From: Spirochaetales bacterium
Lineage (GTDB): Bacteria; Spirochaetota; Spirochaetia; Sphaerochaetales; Sphaerochaetaceae
Assembly: GCA_028722305.1 (NCBI GenBank)
Contig: JAQYHB010000055.1
Location: 1-54,072, forward strand
Length of the DNA stretch: 54,072 nt
Reading direction: 5' to 3'
In this document: in pieces, positions 37,821 to 47,623 of the stretch
How positions within the stretch are numbered: the first letter of the stretch is position 1
Layout of the letters: each line of letters starts with the position of its first letter
The notes under the pieces: generated by a model
What the model saw: only the letters and a program-made list of their open reading frames with translations
Database searches by the model: none
What the model was told of the DNA's origin: nothing
Position numbers and translations under genes: made by a program

Positions 37821-39916
37821 CCGAGGAACAGGTGTACCAGGTGTTTGACGTCGGTGGTTCCCTCTCCAAGGGGTTCCATGGCTACGAATACCGTGAAGGG
37901 CAGCTGCAGATGGCGCTCAAGGTGCGCGAGGCCTACGAGCGGAACGGAATCCTGGTGGTGGAGGCCGGTACCGGCATCGGCAAGTCCTTCGCCTACCTGG
38001 TTCCCGCCCTCTTGCATGCGCTGGAGCATCCGGACGAGCGGACCGTGGTCGCCACCAGCACGATCAACCTGCAGAAGCAGCTGTATGAGAAGGATATTCC
38101 GATGCTCTTCAAGTTGCTTGGCACCGCATGCAAGGTGGCCCTTGCCGTGGGAAGGGGGAACTACCTCTGCCTGAGACGGTTTCTGGCAAAGCGCGACGAA
38201 TCGGCCCTGCTCGCCCAGGATCCCGAAAGCGACTTGGGAAGGTTGACAAGCTGGGCGCGGCAGACGGAGAGCGGGCAGAGGAGCGACTATCCCTATCCGC
38301 TTCCCGGAGACCTGTGGGGCGACATCAACTGCGACGGGGACCTGTGCCAGGGCTTCAAGTGTCCGTATTTCGGCAGCTGTTTCTACCAGAAGGCGAAACG
38401 GCGCACCAAAGAGGCGAAAATCATCATCAGCAACCATCACTTGCTGTTCAGCGATGCGGCCTGGAGGTATGAGAACCAGGCGGAGTTCGACGAGGACGGG
38501 ATTCTGCCCGCCTTCGACCGGCTGATCCTCGACGAGGCCCACAACATCGAGGAAAACGCCACCAGTTATTTCACCGATACCTACGACCCAAAGGAGCTGA
38601 AGCGTCAACTGTCAATCATGCAGCGTCGAAGCGGCAAGCGTCCGTCGCTGATCGAGCAACTGGTGGAGTACGCGCCGGTGCCCGCCTTGGCCGACAGGAT
38701 CCTTGACGATATCGCCTTCCTTGGCGGGGCGGTGGACACCCTCGACCAATACCTGGTGCAGCTCTTTTCCAAAAACGACTACCAGCCCTGCCTGGTGACG
38801 GCCGAGCAACAGTCAAGGCTTGCGACCTTCGCCGATGTGGCGAGGCCCGTCTACGAGACGACGGAGAGGATGGCCGCGAAGGTCAGCCAGTTCATCGAGC
38901 AGAACCATGCCCCCGAGGAACTGGAGTTCCGGCTCAAGGAACTGAAGGTGCGCTCTGAGAGGATCAAAGCGATGGGGGCTGTACTCTCCCGTTTCTGCGA
39001 TTTTCCCTCTTGGGGAAGCGACATCCATTGGTTCAACCCCGAGATGGGCAGGGACAAGAGCCGGCGCATGCAGATCCTGATCACCCCGCTCAACATCGCT
39101 CCCCTGTTGGTCAACGCCCTTTTCAAGAAGCAGGACACTGTGGTCTGCACCAGCGCGACGCTGAGCCTGGGAGAGGGGTTCCAATACTGGGGGAGCAGGG
39201 TGGGGTTGCCCTATGACGATAAGCGGCCGTTTCTCACCGGCATTTACCCGTCTCCCTTCGACTACAAGAAGAACCTGTTGCTCTTGACGCCCGCCGACGC
39301 GCCCGAGCTGGACCGTTCGAATCCGGAGCCGTATGTCCGCTACATCTCCGAGACGATTTTCCAGAGCATCCTTTCCAGCGGTGGCGGAGCCTTGGTGCTG
39401 TTTACCAGCTACGCCATGCTGAAGGAGGTCCGAAGCAGGATCGAGCCCCGTCTGAGGGCGGAGGGCCTGCATGTGCTTTGCCAGGGGGAGAGCGACCGCT
39501 TCTCGCTCCTGCGCTCCTTCATCCAGGACCAGGACTCCAGCTTGATGGCGACTTCTTCCTTCTGGGAAGGGGTGGACGCGCCGGGGCAGACGCTACGCCT
39601 CGTCATCATCGTCAAGCTGCCGTTCCAGGTTCCGTCGGATCCGGTGTTCAAGGCCCGCTGTGACGCGATCGACCGGGATGGTGGAAGCGGCTTCATGCAG
39701 ATTGCCCTTCCCGAGACGACGATGAAGCTCAAGCAGGGGTTCGGCCGGCTGCTCCGCAGCAAGGAGGACAGGGGCGTCGTCCTGGTGCTGGACAGCAGGT
39801 TGATGAACAAGTCCTATGGATTGGGCATGATCCGTTGCCTGCCCGAGTCCTTCCATCCCGAGACCACCAGCGGGACAATCTGCGAGCATATCGAGAACTT
39901 CATGTACCGGGATTGA
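37817..39916 (+). CDS. DinG/XPD-family iron-sulfur helicase, copy 2
   Basis: A 699-residue paralogue of the preceding gene, coupled to it by an ATGA overlap. Walker A is EAGTGIGKS (49-57); the cluster cysteines are Cys118, Cys177, Cys182 and Cys188; the DEAH box is at 239-242; motif V reads ATSSFWEGVDAPG and motif VI LKQGFGRLLRSKEDRG. The first 60 residues of the two copies share the order GxALSKG..G(F/Y)xYR.GQ..M and nearly the same DNA over the Walker A region, so they arose by tandem duplication followed by strong divergence in the middle (arch) domain. Last gene of the murG operon; no good terminator is seen. Confidence 0.9.
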   Translation: MTEEQVYQVFDVGGSLSKGFHGYEYREGQLQMALKVREAYERNGILVVEAGTGIGKSFAYLVPALLHALEHPDERTVVATSTINLQKQLYEKDIPMLFKLLGTACKVALAVGRGNYLCLRRFLAKRDESALLAQDPESDLGRLTSWARQTESGQRSDYPYPLPGDLWGDINCDGDLCQGFKCPYFGSCFYQKAKRRTKEAKIIISNHHLLFSDAAWRYENQAEFDEDGILPAFDRLILDEAHNIEENATSYFTDTYDPKELKRQLSIMQRRSGKRPSLIEQLVEYAPVPALADRILDDIAFLGGAVDTLDQYLVQLFSKNDYQPCLVTAEQQSRLATFADVARPVYETTERMAAKVSQFIEQNHAPEELEFRLKELKVRSERIKAMGAVLSRFCDFPSWGSDIHWFNPEMGRDKSRRMQILITPLNIAPLLVNALFKKQDTVVCTSATLSLGEGFQYWGSRVGLPYDDKRPFLTGIYPSPFDYKKNLLLLTPADAPELDRSNPEPYVRYISETIFQSILSSGGGALVLFTSYAMLKEVRSRIEPRLRAEGLHVLCQGESDRFSLLRSFIQDQDSSLMATSSFWEGVDAPGQTLRLVIIVKLPFQVPSDPVFKARCDAIDRDGGSGFMQIALPETTMKLKQGFGRLLRSKEDRGVVLVLDSRLMNKSYGLGMIRCLPESFHPETTSGTICEHIENFMYRD

Positions 39917-39954
39917 GGCGTTGGCCTTGTTTGTTGTACTATTGGGCGAATATT

Positions 39955-39999
39955 CAACAAAACAGGGCAAGGGTCTTGACGAACTTGGCTATTTTGTTG
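39955..39999. repeat. Inverted repeat CAACAAAA/TTTTGTTG around a -35-like box
   Basis: CAACAAAA (39955-39962) and TTTTGTTG (39992-39999) are an exact inverted repeat 29 bp apart, with TTGACG (39976-39981) between; a further TTTGTTG lies at 39930-39936. No clear -10 box follows at standard distance, so a promoter for the downstream gene is plausible but unproven. The repeat could be an operator. Confidence 0.3.
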
Positions 40000-40035
40000 T
40001 GATTTATGTTGCATCATTCCCTGATGGAGGAGAAT

Positions 40036-41064
40036 ATGATGAAACATGTTGCAATCGCTTTCGCTGCCGCCCTGCTAGCCCTGCAAGGGCTTTCCGCCCA
40101 AGCTACCCGTGAGACGCTGCTTCCCGTCCCGGTCAAGGTGCTCATCCTGCCGAAGTTCGAGGTAGGGGAGATGACCGGAGATTTCCCGGGCGAGGCGCAG
40201 TACTACTACGATGCCTACTGCAAGGGTGGCGACGCCTATGAGATCGAAGGCGGCTTCCAGGGCAACAAGCTCTACGTGAGGGATGGAGTCGCTCTGTACG
40301 TGACGGGCATGGGAAAGGTCAACGCCGCGATGAGCCTTGACCGCGTGCTGAACGACAGGCGCTTCGATTTCTCCGACGCCTACGTGCTTTCGACCGGTTG
40401 CGCCGGCGCCAATTACGAGTACGGGGTAATGGGGGACGTCTTTTTGGTCACCAGCGTGATCGATGGAGACCTCGGCCATACTGCCGATGCGCGCGACCTT
40501 CCGGAAACCTACGAGACCACCTGGTTCCACGACGCCGGCTACGATTCCTCTTCCTTCAAGCTGCTGGACCAGGAGCTTTGCGCCAAGCTCTATGATTTGG
40601 TCAAGGACGTGAAGATCGAGACCACGCCGAAGACAAGAGCCTTCATGGCGGCCGCCTTCGACAACGCTCCTTGGGCGACCAGGGATCCGAAGGTGCTGCG
40701 TGGCGCCACGGTCAGCGCGGACAACTACTGGAAGGGCGAGTGGAGCCACAAGAACGCCCTGAAGATGGCTCGCTTCTACGGTGCTCCCGATCCCTATGCC
40801 ACCACGGAGATGGAGGATGTCGCCCTCGCCGTCGTGCTGGACCGCATGGGCATGCTTGACCGGATGATCGACCTGCGCGACGCGGTCAACACCGACGTCT
40901 TCATGAACGGCGCCAGCGCCGCCTCGCTCTGGGACGAGAACTTCGACGACCAGCTCTCCAGCGGGGACTCGGTCGAGGCAGCCGACATCTTCAAGACCGC
41001 CATGGAGAACAACTACAAGGTCGGCAAGGTGATTGTCGACGCAATCCTTTCCGGCAAGCTCTGA
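40036..41064 (+). CDS. Exported NUP-family protein (purine nucleoside permease/phosphorylase-like)
   Basis: A 342-residue protein that starts with a clear signal peptide (KHVAIAFAAALLALQGLSAQA, cleavage after about residue 22). The mature part resembles the NUP family, known from a Candida purine nucleoside permease and related in fold to nucleoside phosphorylases: PVKVLILPKFEVGEMTGDFPGEAQYYYD, VTGMGKVNAAMSLDRVL, LSTGCAGANYEYGVMGDVF, the ADNYWKGEWSH segment and TTEMEDVALAVVL. The bacterial members are probably periplasmic nucleoside-binding or nucleoside-cleaving proteins; function is not settled. ggaggag at 40026-40032; the ATG three bases on (40039) is an equally good start. Monocistronic, with a terminator at 41091-41129. 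Confidence 0.75.
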   Translation: MMKHVAIAFAAALLALQGLSAQATRETLLPVPVKVLILPKFEVGEMTGDFPGEAQYYYDAYCKGGDAYEIEGGFQGNKLYVRDGVALYVTGMGKVNAAMSLDRVLNDRRFDFSDAYVLSTGCAGANYEYGVMGDVFLVTSVIDGDLGHTADARDLPETYETTWFHDAGYDSSSFKLLDQELCAKLYDLVKDVKIETTPKTRAFMAAAFDNAPWATRDPKVLRGATVSADNYWKGEWSHKNALKMARFYGAPDPYATTEMEDVALAVVLDRMGMLDRMIDLRDAVNTDVFMNGASAASLWDENFDDQLSSGDSVEAADIFKTAMENNYKVGKVIVDAILSGKL

Positions 41065-41090
41065 TATCAGCCGCAATGATGCCGATACGA

Positions 41091-41129
41091 CAAGAGCCAC
41101 AGCGTCGCGCCGTGGCTCTTGCTTTTTTC
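41091..41129 (+). terminator. Terminator after the NUP-family gene
   Basis: A perfect 10-bp stem caagagccac (41091-41100) / gtggctcttg (41112-41121), then cttttttc. Confidence 0.92.
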
Positions 41130-41149
41130 TATTGAATCAGGGAAGGGGC

Positions 41150-41422
41150 TCAGCCGAGAATGGCGAGGATGTCGTCCATCTTCAGAATCAGGTACTCGTC
41201 GCCATTGTCCTTCACGGAGACGCCGGCATACTTGTCGTGCAGGATCTTGTCGCCCGGCTTGACCAGCATCTTCACCTTGTCGGTGCCCTGCCCGACAGCG
41301 ACGACTGTACCGATCTGGGTCTTTTCCTGAGCGGTCTCGGGAATGTAAAGGCCACTGGTGGTCTTCGTTTCCATGGCCTGGGCCTTCACCAACACTCTGT
41401 CTGCCAACGGTGTAATCTTCAT
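41150..41422 (-). CDS. groES: Co-chaperonin GroES
   Basis: A 90-residue GroES (Hsp10). It has the N-terminal MKITPLADRVLVK, the mobile loop AMETKTTSGLYIPE (16-29) that binds GroEL, and the C-terminal GDEYLILKMDDILAILG. ggaggag lies just upstream of the ATG. groEL is not adjacent: downstream is the convergent NUP gene, upstream the divergent 133-residue gene. Orphan groES is known in Treponema pallidum. The leader contains a hairpin (41465-41479) but no CIRCE element. Confidence 0.97.
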   Translation of the reverse strand: MKITPLADRVLVKAQAMETKTTSGLYIPETAQEKTQIGTVVAVGQGTDKVKMLVKPGDKILHDKYAGVSVKDNGDEYLILKMDDILAILG

Positions 41423-41464
41423 AGCTATTTCTCCTCCAAACACGTTACGTACGTTTGTATGTGA

Positions 41465-41479
41465 ACGCCTATCAGGCGT
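41465..41479 (-). promoter_or_regulatory. Hairpin in the groES leader
   Basis: A perfect inverted repeat acgcct-atc-aggcgt lies between the groES -10 box and its ribosome binding site, within the predicted 5' untranslated region. It could be an operator or an RNA thermosensor-like structure; nothing proves either. Confidence 0.35.
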
Positions 41480-41488
41480 CCGCGTTGT

Positions 41489-41517
41489 AATATAGTAAAT
41501 AGATTCCGAAACGGCAA
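41489..41517 (-). promoter_or_regulatory. Promoter of groES
   Basis: On the minus strand TTGCCG (41512-41517), 17-bp spacer, TATATT (41489-41494). A sigma-70-type, not a sigma-32-type, promoter. Confidence 0.6.
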
Positions 41518-41542
41518 CAGGAAAGTGTGTGGCTATTTTTGT

Positions 41543-41571
41543 TTGTCGTTTGGCAAAAGCGTGAGTATATT
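41543..41571 (+). promoter_or_regulatory. Promoter of the 133-residue gene
   Basis: TTGTCG (41543-41548), 17-bp spacer, TATATT (41566-41571). It closely resembles the divergent groES promoter, and the two -35 boxes are 25 bp apart. Confidence 0.55.
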
Positions 41572-41590
41572 GCCTTACGAGGATAGGAAA

Positions 41591-41992
41591 ATGGCGGCAA
41601 ATGGTGGACAGCTGATGGTGGTTTCTGATCGGGTGATGGCGGAGAGCTATTACCGCATGGCCCGTCAGTACGCCGCGAGGAACGCTTGGATTGAGGCGCT
41701 TCAGTGCATGGTGGAGGCCTTCATGGCCCGTTGCGGGGAGATGCACTCTCCCGATTCCCTGTGGCTGGACTTCTATCAACGGCAGTTCAAGCGATACCTG
41801 GCCGGCAAGCGCCGGTTCTGCTGCAGTCTGTCGGAGGGCGACATGATCCACGATTACCTGAAGGATTGCTACGAGCAGATTTGTTCCGACCTGCGGTCCA
41901 GCGAGATACCCTTCAAGGGGGATATCGTGGCCTTTCTTGACTCCCGGAACCTGGATTTTCCCTATATGGAGATTGACATCGAGTCGTTTTGA
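41591..41992 (+). CDS. Conserved-looking hypothetical protein, 133 residues
   Basis: I do not recognise this protein. It is mostly helical: SDRVMAESYYRMARQYAARNAWIEALQCMVEAFMARC (residues 9-45) has a TPR-like helix pair, followed by a charged helix (LDFYQRQFKRYLAGKRRF) and a region with several cysteines (FCCS, DYLKDCYEQICSDL). The C-terminus is acidic (MEIDIESF). No signal peptide or membrane segment. The start at 41591 is chosen for the gagga at 41579-41583 and the promoter at 41543-41571, whose expected start lies downstream of the alternative start at 41525. It sits between groES and the sigma factor gene; a role in stress response is only a guess. Confidence 0.6.
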   Translation: MAANGGQLMVVSDRVMAESYYRMARQYAARNAWIEALQCMVEAFMARCGEMHSPDSLWLDFYQRQFKRYLAGKRRFCCSLSEGDMIHDYLKDCYEQICSDLRSSEIPFKGDIVAFLDSRNLDFPYMEIDIESF

Positions 41993-42065
41993 CCCGAAAA
42001 CGAGATGCCCGAAGGCGTGGTGTGTCAAAAATACCCGCTTGGAAGGCCTCTGGCGTCTCCTTTGT

Positions 42066-42078
42066 CCCCTTCGGGGCT
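42066..42078 (+). terminator. Weak hairpin after the 133-residue gene
   Basis: CCCC-ttc-GGGG (42066-42076) then cttt. Short stem and few T, so termination would be partial at best. Confidence 0.3.
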
Positions 42079-42091
42079 TTCGGCAAACGCA

Positions 42092-42107
42092 GGTTGTTAC
42101 TTCAACC
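42092..42107. promoter_or_regulatory. Dyad upstream of the sigma-54 promoter, candidate activator site
   Basis: GGTTG (42092-42096) and CAACC (42103-42107) form an inverted repeat with 6-bp spacing, about 47 bp before the -24 element and about 70 bp before the expected start. Enhancer sites of NtrC-type activators are short dyads in this region. An A-rich tract (42107-42132) between dyad and promoter could aid bending. Confidence 0.35.
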
Positions 42108-42143
42108 AAAAACAACTTCAAAAAATAAAACAAGTTACATACG

Positions 42144-42160
42144 TTGGCATGGCACTTGCA
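42144..42160 (+). promoter_or_regulatory. Sigma-54 (RpoN) -24/-12 promoter of the group 2 sigma gene
   Basis: TTGGCATGGCACTTGCA matches the consensus YTGGCACGNNNNTTGCW with a single substitution (C to T). GG at 42146-42147 and GC at 42158-42159 are separated by exactly 10 bp, as sigma-54 requires. The expected start is about 42170, just before the ggagg at 42176-42180 and the ATG at 42190. No competing sigma-70 promoter is obvious. Confidence 0.72.
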
Positions 42161-42189
42161 TAATCTTACCTGTACGGAGGATTGAGACT

Positions 42190-43071
42190 ATGGACGACAG
42201 CAATGTGTTGAACGCCAATGTGGCAAGCGATAGTTACGAGGATTCCCAACTGCTTACCCTGTATTTGAAGGAGATCAGCAAGATTCCCTTGCTGACGGAA
42301 GAGCAGGAGCAGGACCTTGCGGCCCGTGCCAAGGCAGGCGAGGAATTCGCCATGCACAAGCTTGTCGAGAGCAACCTTCGTTTCGTGGTCAACATCGCCA
42401 AGAAGTATCAGGGCGCCGGGCTTTCCCTGGTCGACCTGATCCAGGAAGGCTCCATCGGGTTGATGACCGCCGCCAAGAAGTTCGAGCCTGAGCGTGGATA
42501 CCACTTCATCAGCTACGCTGTTTGGTGGATCCGGCAGGCGATTGTCAAGGCGGTCAACGAGAAGGGCCGCGCGGTTCGTCTCCCGATGAACCGGGTCGGA
42601 CAGCTGGAACAGATCAACAAGGCCGAGAAGCACATGCTCGCTGCCAATGGGAACGTCCCGACCGACGAGGCTCTTTCGGAATCGACCGGCATCGATGTCC
42701 AGGACGTGAAGGACCTGCGTTTCATCAGCCGCGAGATGGTCAGCCTCGACGCCCCGGTTGTGACCGACAAGGGGGGTGGCCAGAACGTGGTGGGTGACTT
42801 CGTTCCCGACCAGACGGCATCTCCGGAGGAGGGGCTGGTCGAGAGTTCCATGAAGGAGAAGATCAACGAGGTGCTCTCCACGCTGAACGACAAGGAGCGG
42901 GACATCGTCGAGAACCGGTTCGGCCTGAACGGTCACGAGGCGCAGAGCCTGAAGCAGATTGGAGAGCGCTATGGCCTGACCAAGGAGCGCATTCGCCAGA
43001 TCGAGAAGAAGGCGCTGGAGAAACTCCGCAGCAAGGAGAATCTCGCGAAGCTTGACGGCTATATCGCGTAA
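42190..43071 (+). CDS. Group 2 sigma-70-family RNA polymerase sigma factor (RpoS/SigA-like)
   Basis: A 293-residue sigma factor with regions 1.2 (DSQLLTLYLKEISKIPLLT, 20-38), 2 (ESNLRFVVNIAKKYQG, LVDLIQEGSIGLMTAAKKF, ISYAVWWIRQAI), 3 (about 150-205) and 4 (LNDKERDIVENRFGLN...LTKERIRQIEKKALEKLR). Region 1.1 and the non-conserved insert of the primary sigma are absent, and the residue matching Thr440 of E. coli RpoD is Val, so this is an alternative, RpoS-like group 2 factor and not the main RpoD. ggagg at 42176-42180. Its promoter looks sigma-54-dependent, which recalls RpoN control of rpoS in Borrelia. Confidence 0.9.
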   Translation: MDDSNVLNANVASDSYEDSQLLTLYLKEISKIPLLTEEQEQDLAARAKAGEEFAMHKLVESNLRFVVNIAKKYQGAGLSLVDLIQEGSIGLMTAAKKFEPERGYHFISYAVWWIRQAIVKAVNEKGRAVRLPMNRVGQLEQINKAEKHMLAANGNVPTDEALSESTGIDVQDVKDLRFISREMVSLDAPVVTDKGGGQNVVGDFVPDQTASPEEGLVESSMKEKINEVLSTLNDKERDIVENRFGLNGHEAQSLKQIGERYGLTKERIRQIEKKALEKLRSKENLAKLDGYIA

Positions 43072-43077
43072 GCAAGG

Positions 43078-43104
43078 GGCGGGGCCTGGAGGTTCCGCCT
43101 TTTC
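43078..43104 (+). terminator. Terminator after the sigma factor gene
   Basis: Stem GGCGGGGCC (43078-43086) / GGTTCCGCC (43091-43099) with two G-T pairs and a TGGA loop, then tttt. Confidence 0.82.
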
Positions 43105-43173
43105 TGTCTTTCCAAAGAGGGTGTTGTGTATTAGACTGAAACCTGATTTCAATTATGCAAGAAGGAGTCTGTT

Positions 43174-44016
43174 ATGGATATCAGGTATTCGACGGGGAAG
43201 GAACCGTTCAAGCGGATGACGACCGAGGAGCTGCGCAAGGAGTTCCTGATCACCAACATCTTCAGGAAGAACGACGTGAGCGCCGTCTACTCGCACATCG
43301 ACCGCATCGTGACGATGGGAGCCTATCCCGTGGACGAGGAGGTCGAGCTGACGAAGCACATCGACCCGATGAAGGACTTCGGGGTGGACTTCTTCCTGCA
43401 GCGCCGTGAGCTGGGGATGATCAACATCGGTGGCGAGGGCAAGGTGGCGGTGGACGGCGAGGTCTACGACCTGGTGCAGTACGACGGCCTGTACATCGGA
43501 TCCGGGGCGAAGGACGTGCGCTTCTCCAGCGTGGATCCGAAGCGGCCTGCGAAGTTCTACATGTGCTCCACGCCTGCGCACTGCCACTACCCGAACAAGA
43601 AGATCGAGTACAAGACGGCCAAGCACGTGCCGGCGGGCAGCGCGAAGGACAGCAACCTGCGGACGATCAACCAGTACATCCATCCGGACGTGCTGGAGAC
43701 CTGCCAGCTGTCGATGGGCATGACGCATCTGGAGCCGGGTTCGGTGTGGAACACGATGCCGGCGCACACGCACGAGCGGAGGATGGAGGTGTACTTCTAC
43801 TTCGACGTGCCGGAGGACCAGGTGGTGTTCCACTTCATGGGCGAGCCGCAGGAGACCAGGCACATCGTGATGCACAACGACGAGGCGGTGATCAACCCGT
43901 CCTGGTCGATCCACTCGGGCGCGGGCACGACGAACTACACCTTCATCTGGGCGATGTGCGGCGAGAACCGTACCTACACCGACCAGGATTGGATCAAGAC
44001 CAAAGACCTTCGCTAA
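43174..44016 (+). CDS. kduI: 5-dehydro-4-deoxy-D-glucuronate isomerase
   Basis: A 280-residue cupin-fold isomerase that converts 4-deoxy-L-threo-5-hexosulose uronate to 3-deoxy-D-glycero-2,5-hexodiulosonate in pectin, alginate or glycosaminoglycan breakdown. The zinc ligands are visible as His198, His200 and Glu205 (PAHTHERRMEVY) and the histidine in PSWSIHSGAG near 247. The N-terminal MDIRYSTGKEPFKRM and the central HCHYPNKKIEYKTAKHV are typical. gaaggag at 43161-43167. Monocistronic here, without kduD or transporters. Strong C/G-ending codon bias suggests high expression. Confidence 0.95.
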   Translation: MDIRYSTGKEPFKRMTTEELRKEFLITNIFRKNDVSAVYSHIDRIVTMGAYPVDEEVELTKHIDPMKDFGVDFFLQRRELGMINIGGEGKVAVDGEVYDLVQYDGLYIGSGAKDVRFSSVDPKRPAKFYMCSTPAHCHYPNKKIEYKTAKHVPAGSAKDSNLRTINQYIHPDVLETCQLSMGMTHLEPGSVWNTMPAHTHERRMEVYFYFDVPEDQVVFHFMGEPQETRHIVMHNDEAVINPSWSIHSGAGTTNYTFIWAMCGENRTYTDQDWIKTKDLR

Positions 44017-44037
44017 ATCACATTGTTTCACATGGTT

Positions 44038-44069
44038 GGACCTGCTTAATGGCGGGTCCTTTTCTTTTT
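44038..44069 (+). terminator. Terminator after kduI
   Basis: Stem GGACCTGC (44038-44045) / GCGGGTCC (44052-44059) with one T-G pair, then ttttcttttt. Confidence 0.85.
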
Positions 44070-44179
44070 GCCAAAAAGCAAGTGCATCATGCGTTGACAG
44101 CCATCTCTTTTACCTCGCTTTTTATCCCAAATAAATGAATCTACTATTTAATAATGTGAACAAAAGGAAATAAAACAAT

Positions 44180-44215
44180 GTTTCATTCACTACAGGAAAT
44201 TGAAACTGCGTTTCA
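44180..44215. repeat. GTTTCA/TGAAAC half-site cluster
   Basis: GTTTCA at 44180-44185, TGAAAC at 44201-44206 and GTTTCA at 44210-44215. The last two make a perfect dyad with a 3-bp centre (tgc). They lie about 75-100 bp upstream of the ppdK promoter. Confidence 0.4.
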
Positions 44216-44282
44216 TTATTGATTATTTTCTTATAACTCGTCATGTGAAGCTTCGAAAATGTGAAATTATGAAAAACATGCG

Positions 44283-44312
44283 TTGACATTGCGTCACGTG
44301 AAGGCATAGGAT
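44283..44312 (+). promoter_or_regulatory. Promoter of ppdK
   Basis: TTGACA (44283-44288, perfect), 18-bp spacer, TAGGAT (44307-44312). The leader would be about 53 nt with aaggtagg before the ATG. Confidence 0.55.
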
Positions 44313-44372
44313 GCTTCTGTCAAACGCAATGAGATATTTCGAGAACTGAAGAAAGAAGGTAGGTTAGCAGAA

Positions 44373-47087
<2,715 letters not shown>

Positions 47088-47095
47088 TGATGAGG

Positions 47096-47128
47096 CAAGT
47101 GGCCCGTGGTTTTTCCTCGGGCCACTTG
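47096..47128 (+). terminator. Hairpin after ppdK
   Basis: Perfect 11-bp stem caagtggcccg (47096-47106) / cgggccacttg (47118-47128). No T tract follows on the plus strand, so termination is likely but less certain; the right arm contains part of the -35 box of the tRNA-Thr promoter. Confidence 0.55.
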
Positions 47129-47155
47129 ATTCACCTAGGAGAAACATGGTATAAA
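47126..47155 (+). promoter_or_regulatory. Promoter of tRNA-Thr
   Basis: TTGATT (47126-47131), 18-bp spacer, TATAAA (47150-47155); the expected start is about 5 nt before the mature tRNA. Confidence 0.6.
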
Positions 47156-47166
47156 CCACACTGCAT

Positions 47167-47239
<73 letters not shown>

Positions 47240-47308
47240 CAAGGAAGGGAACTGCTGGCGCGGTTCTCTTCTTTTTTTACGCTGGAACGTGTGGGGTACT
47301 TCTTCACA

Positions 47309-47337
47309 TTGACCTCCCAACGTTTTCTGAGTAGTGT
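47309..47337 (+). promoter_or_regulatory. Promoter of the small gene-tsaD pair
   Basis: TTGACC (47309-47314), 17-bp spacer, TAGTGT (47332-47337). The expected start near 47344 supports the GTG at 47360 as the translation start of the small gene. Confidence 0.5.
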
Positions 47338-47359
47338 TGGACAGGAAGAGGTGATTCGA

Positions 47360-47623
47360 GTGAGAAACGATGCGTATACGGTACCGAATGACAGCGTGTT
47401 GGTCATGAAGAGCGCAGGCCACCGCCACAGTCCGGAGGTCGGACAGGGATGGCAGCCGGAAGTCGCTCAGTTCTTGCTCGACATCTATCCTGACGCGCTG
47501 GAGCAGGGGCTTGGGCTTTTCGATCTGTACCAGATGGTGACCATGCCCCTGGCGGGGGACCAGTTTGTCAAGATGGATCCATTCTTTGATGATGATTTCG
47601 GGCAAGGGGACGAGGACGCATGA
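47360..47623 (+). CDS. Small hypothetical protein coupled to tsaD
   Basis: An 87-residue protein I do not recognise. It begins RNDAYTVPNDSVLVMKSAGHRHSPEVGQGW, has a helical centre (QPEVAQFLLDIYPDALEQGLGLFDLYQMV) and a strongly acidic tail (FFDDDFGQGDEDA). No membrane or signal segment. The GTG at 47360 is chosen from agagg at 47347-47351 and the promoter at 47309-47337; starts at 47351 or 47291 are possible but badly placed. The stop overlaps the tsaD ATG (ATGA), so it is made together with TsaD. It is too short and different to be TsaB or TsaE. Confidence 0.55.
   Translation: MRNDAYTVPNDSVLVMKSAGHRHSPEVGQGWQPEVAQFLLDIYPDALEQGLGLFDLYQMVTMPLAGDQFVKMDPFFDDDFGQGDEDA

Larger units (their letters stand above)
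44070..44372 (+). promoter_or_regulatory. AT-rich control region upstream of ppdK
   Basis: About 300 bp with no gene and a base composition much richer in A and T than the surroundings. The 12-mer CATGCGTTGACA occurs twice, at 44088-44099 and 44277-44288, each ending in a perfect -35 box. Repeated GTTTCA/TGAAAC half-sites lie at 44180, 44201 and 44210, and tgtgaa/cgtgaa words recur near 44145, 44245, 44260 and 44298. It looks like a multi-site regulatory region. Confidence 0.45.

Noticed and set aside
41400-41520. CIRCE (HrcA) operator before groES
   Set aside because: No TTAGCACTC-N9-GAGTGCTAA-like sequence is present; the only dyad is the short acgcct/aggcgt hairpin.
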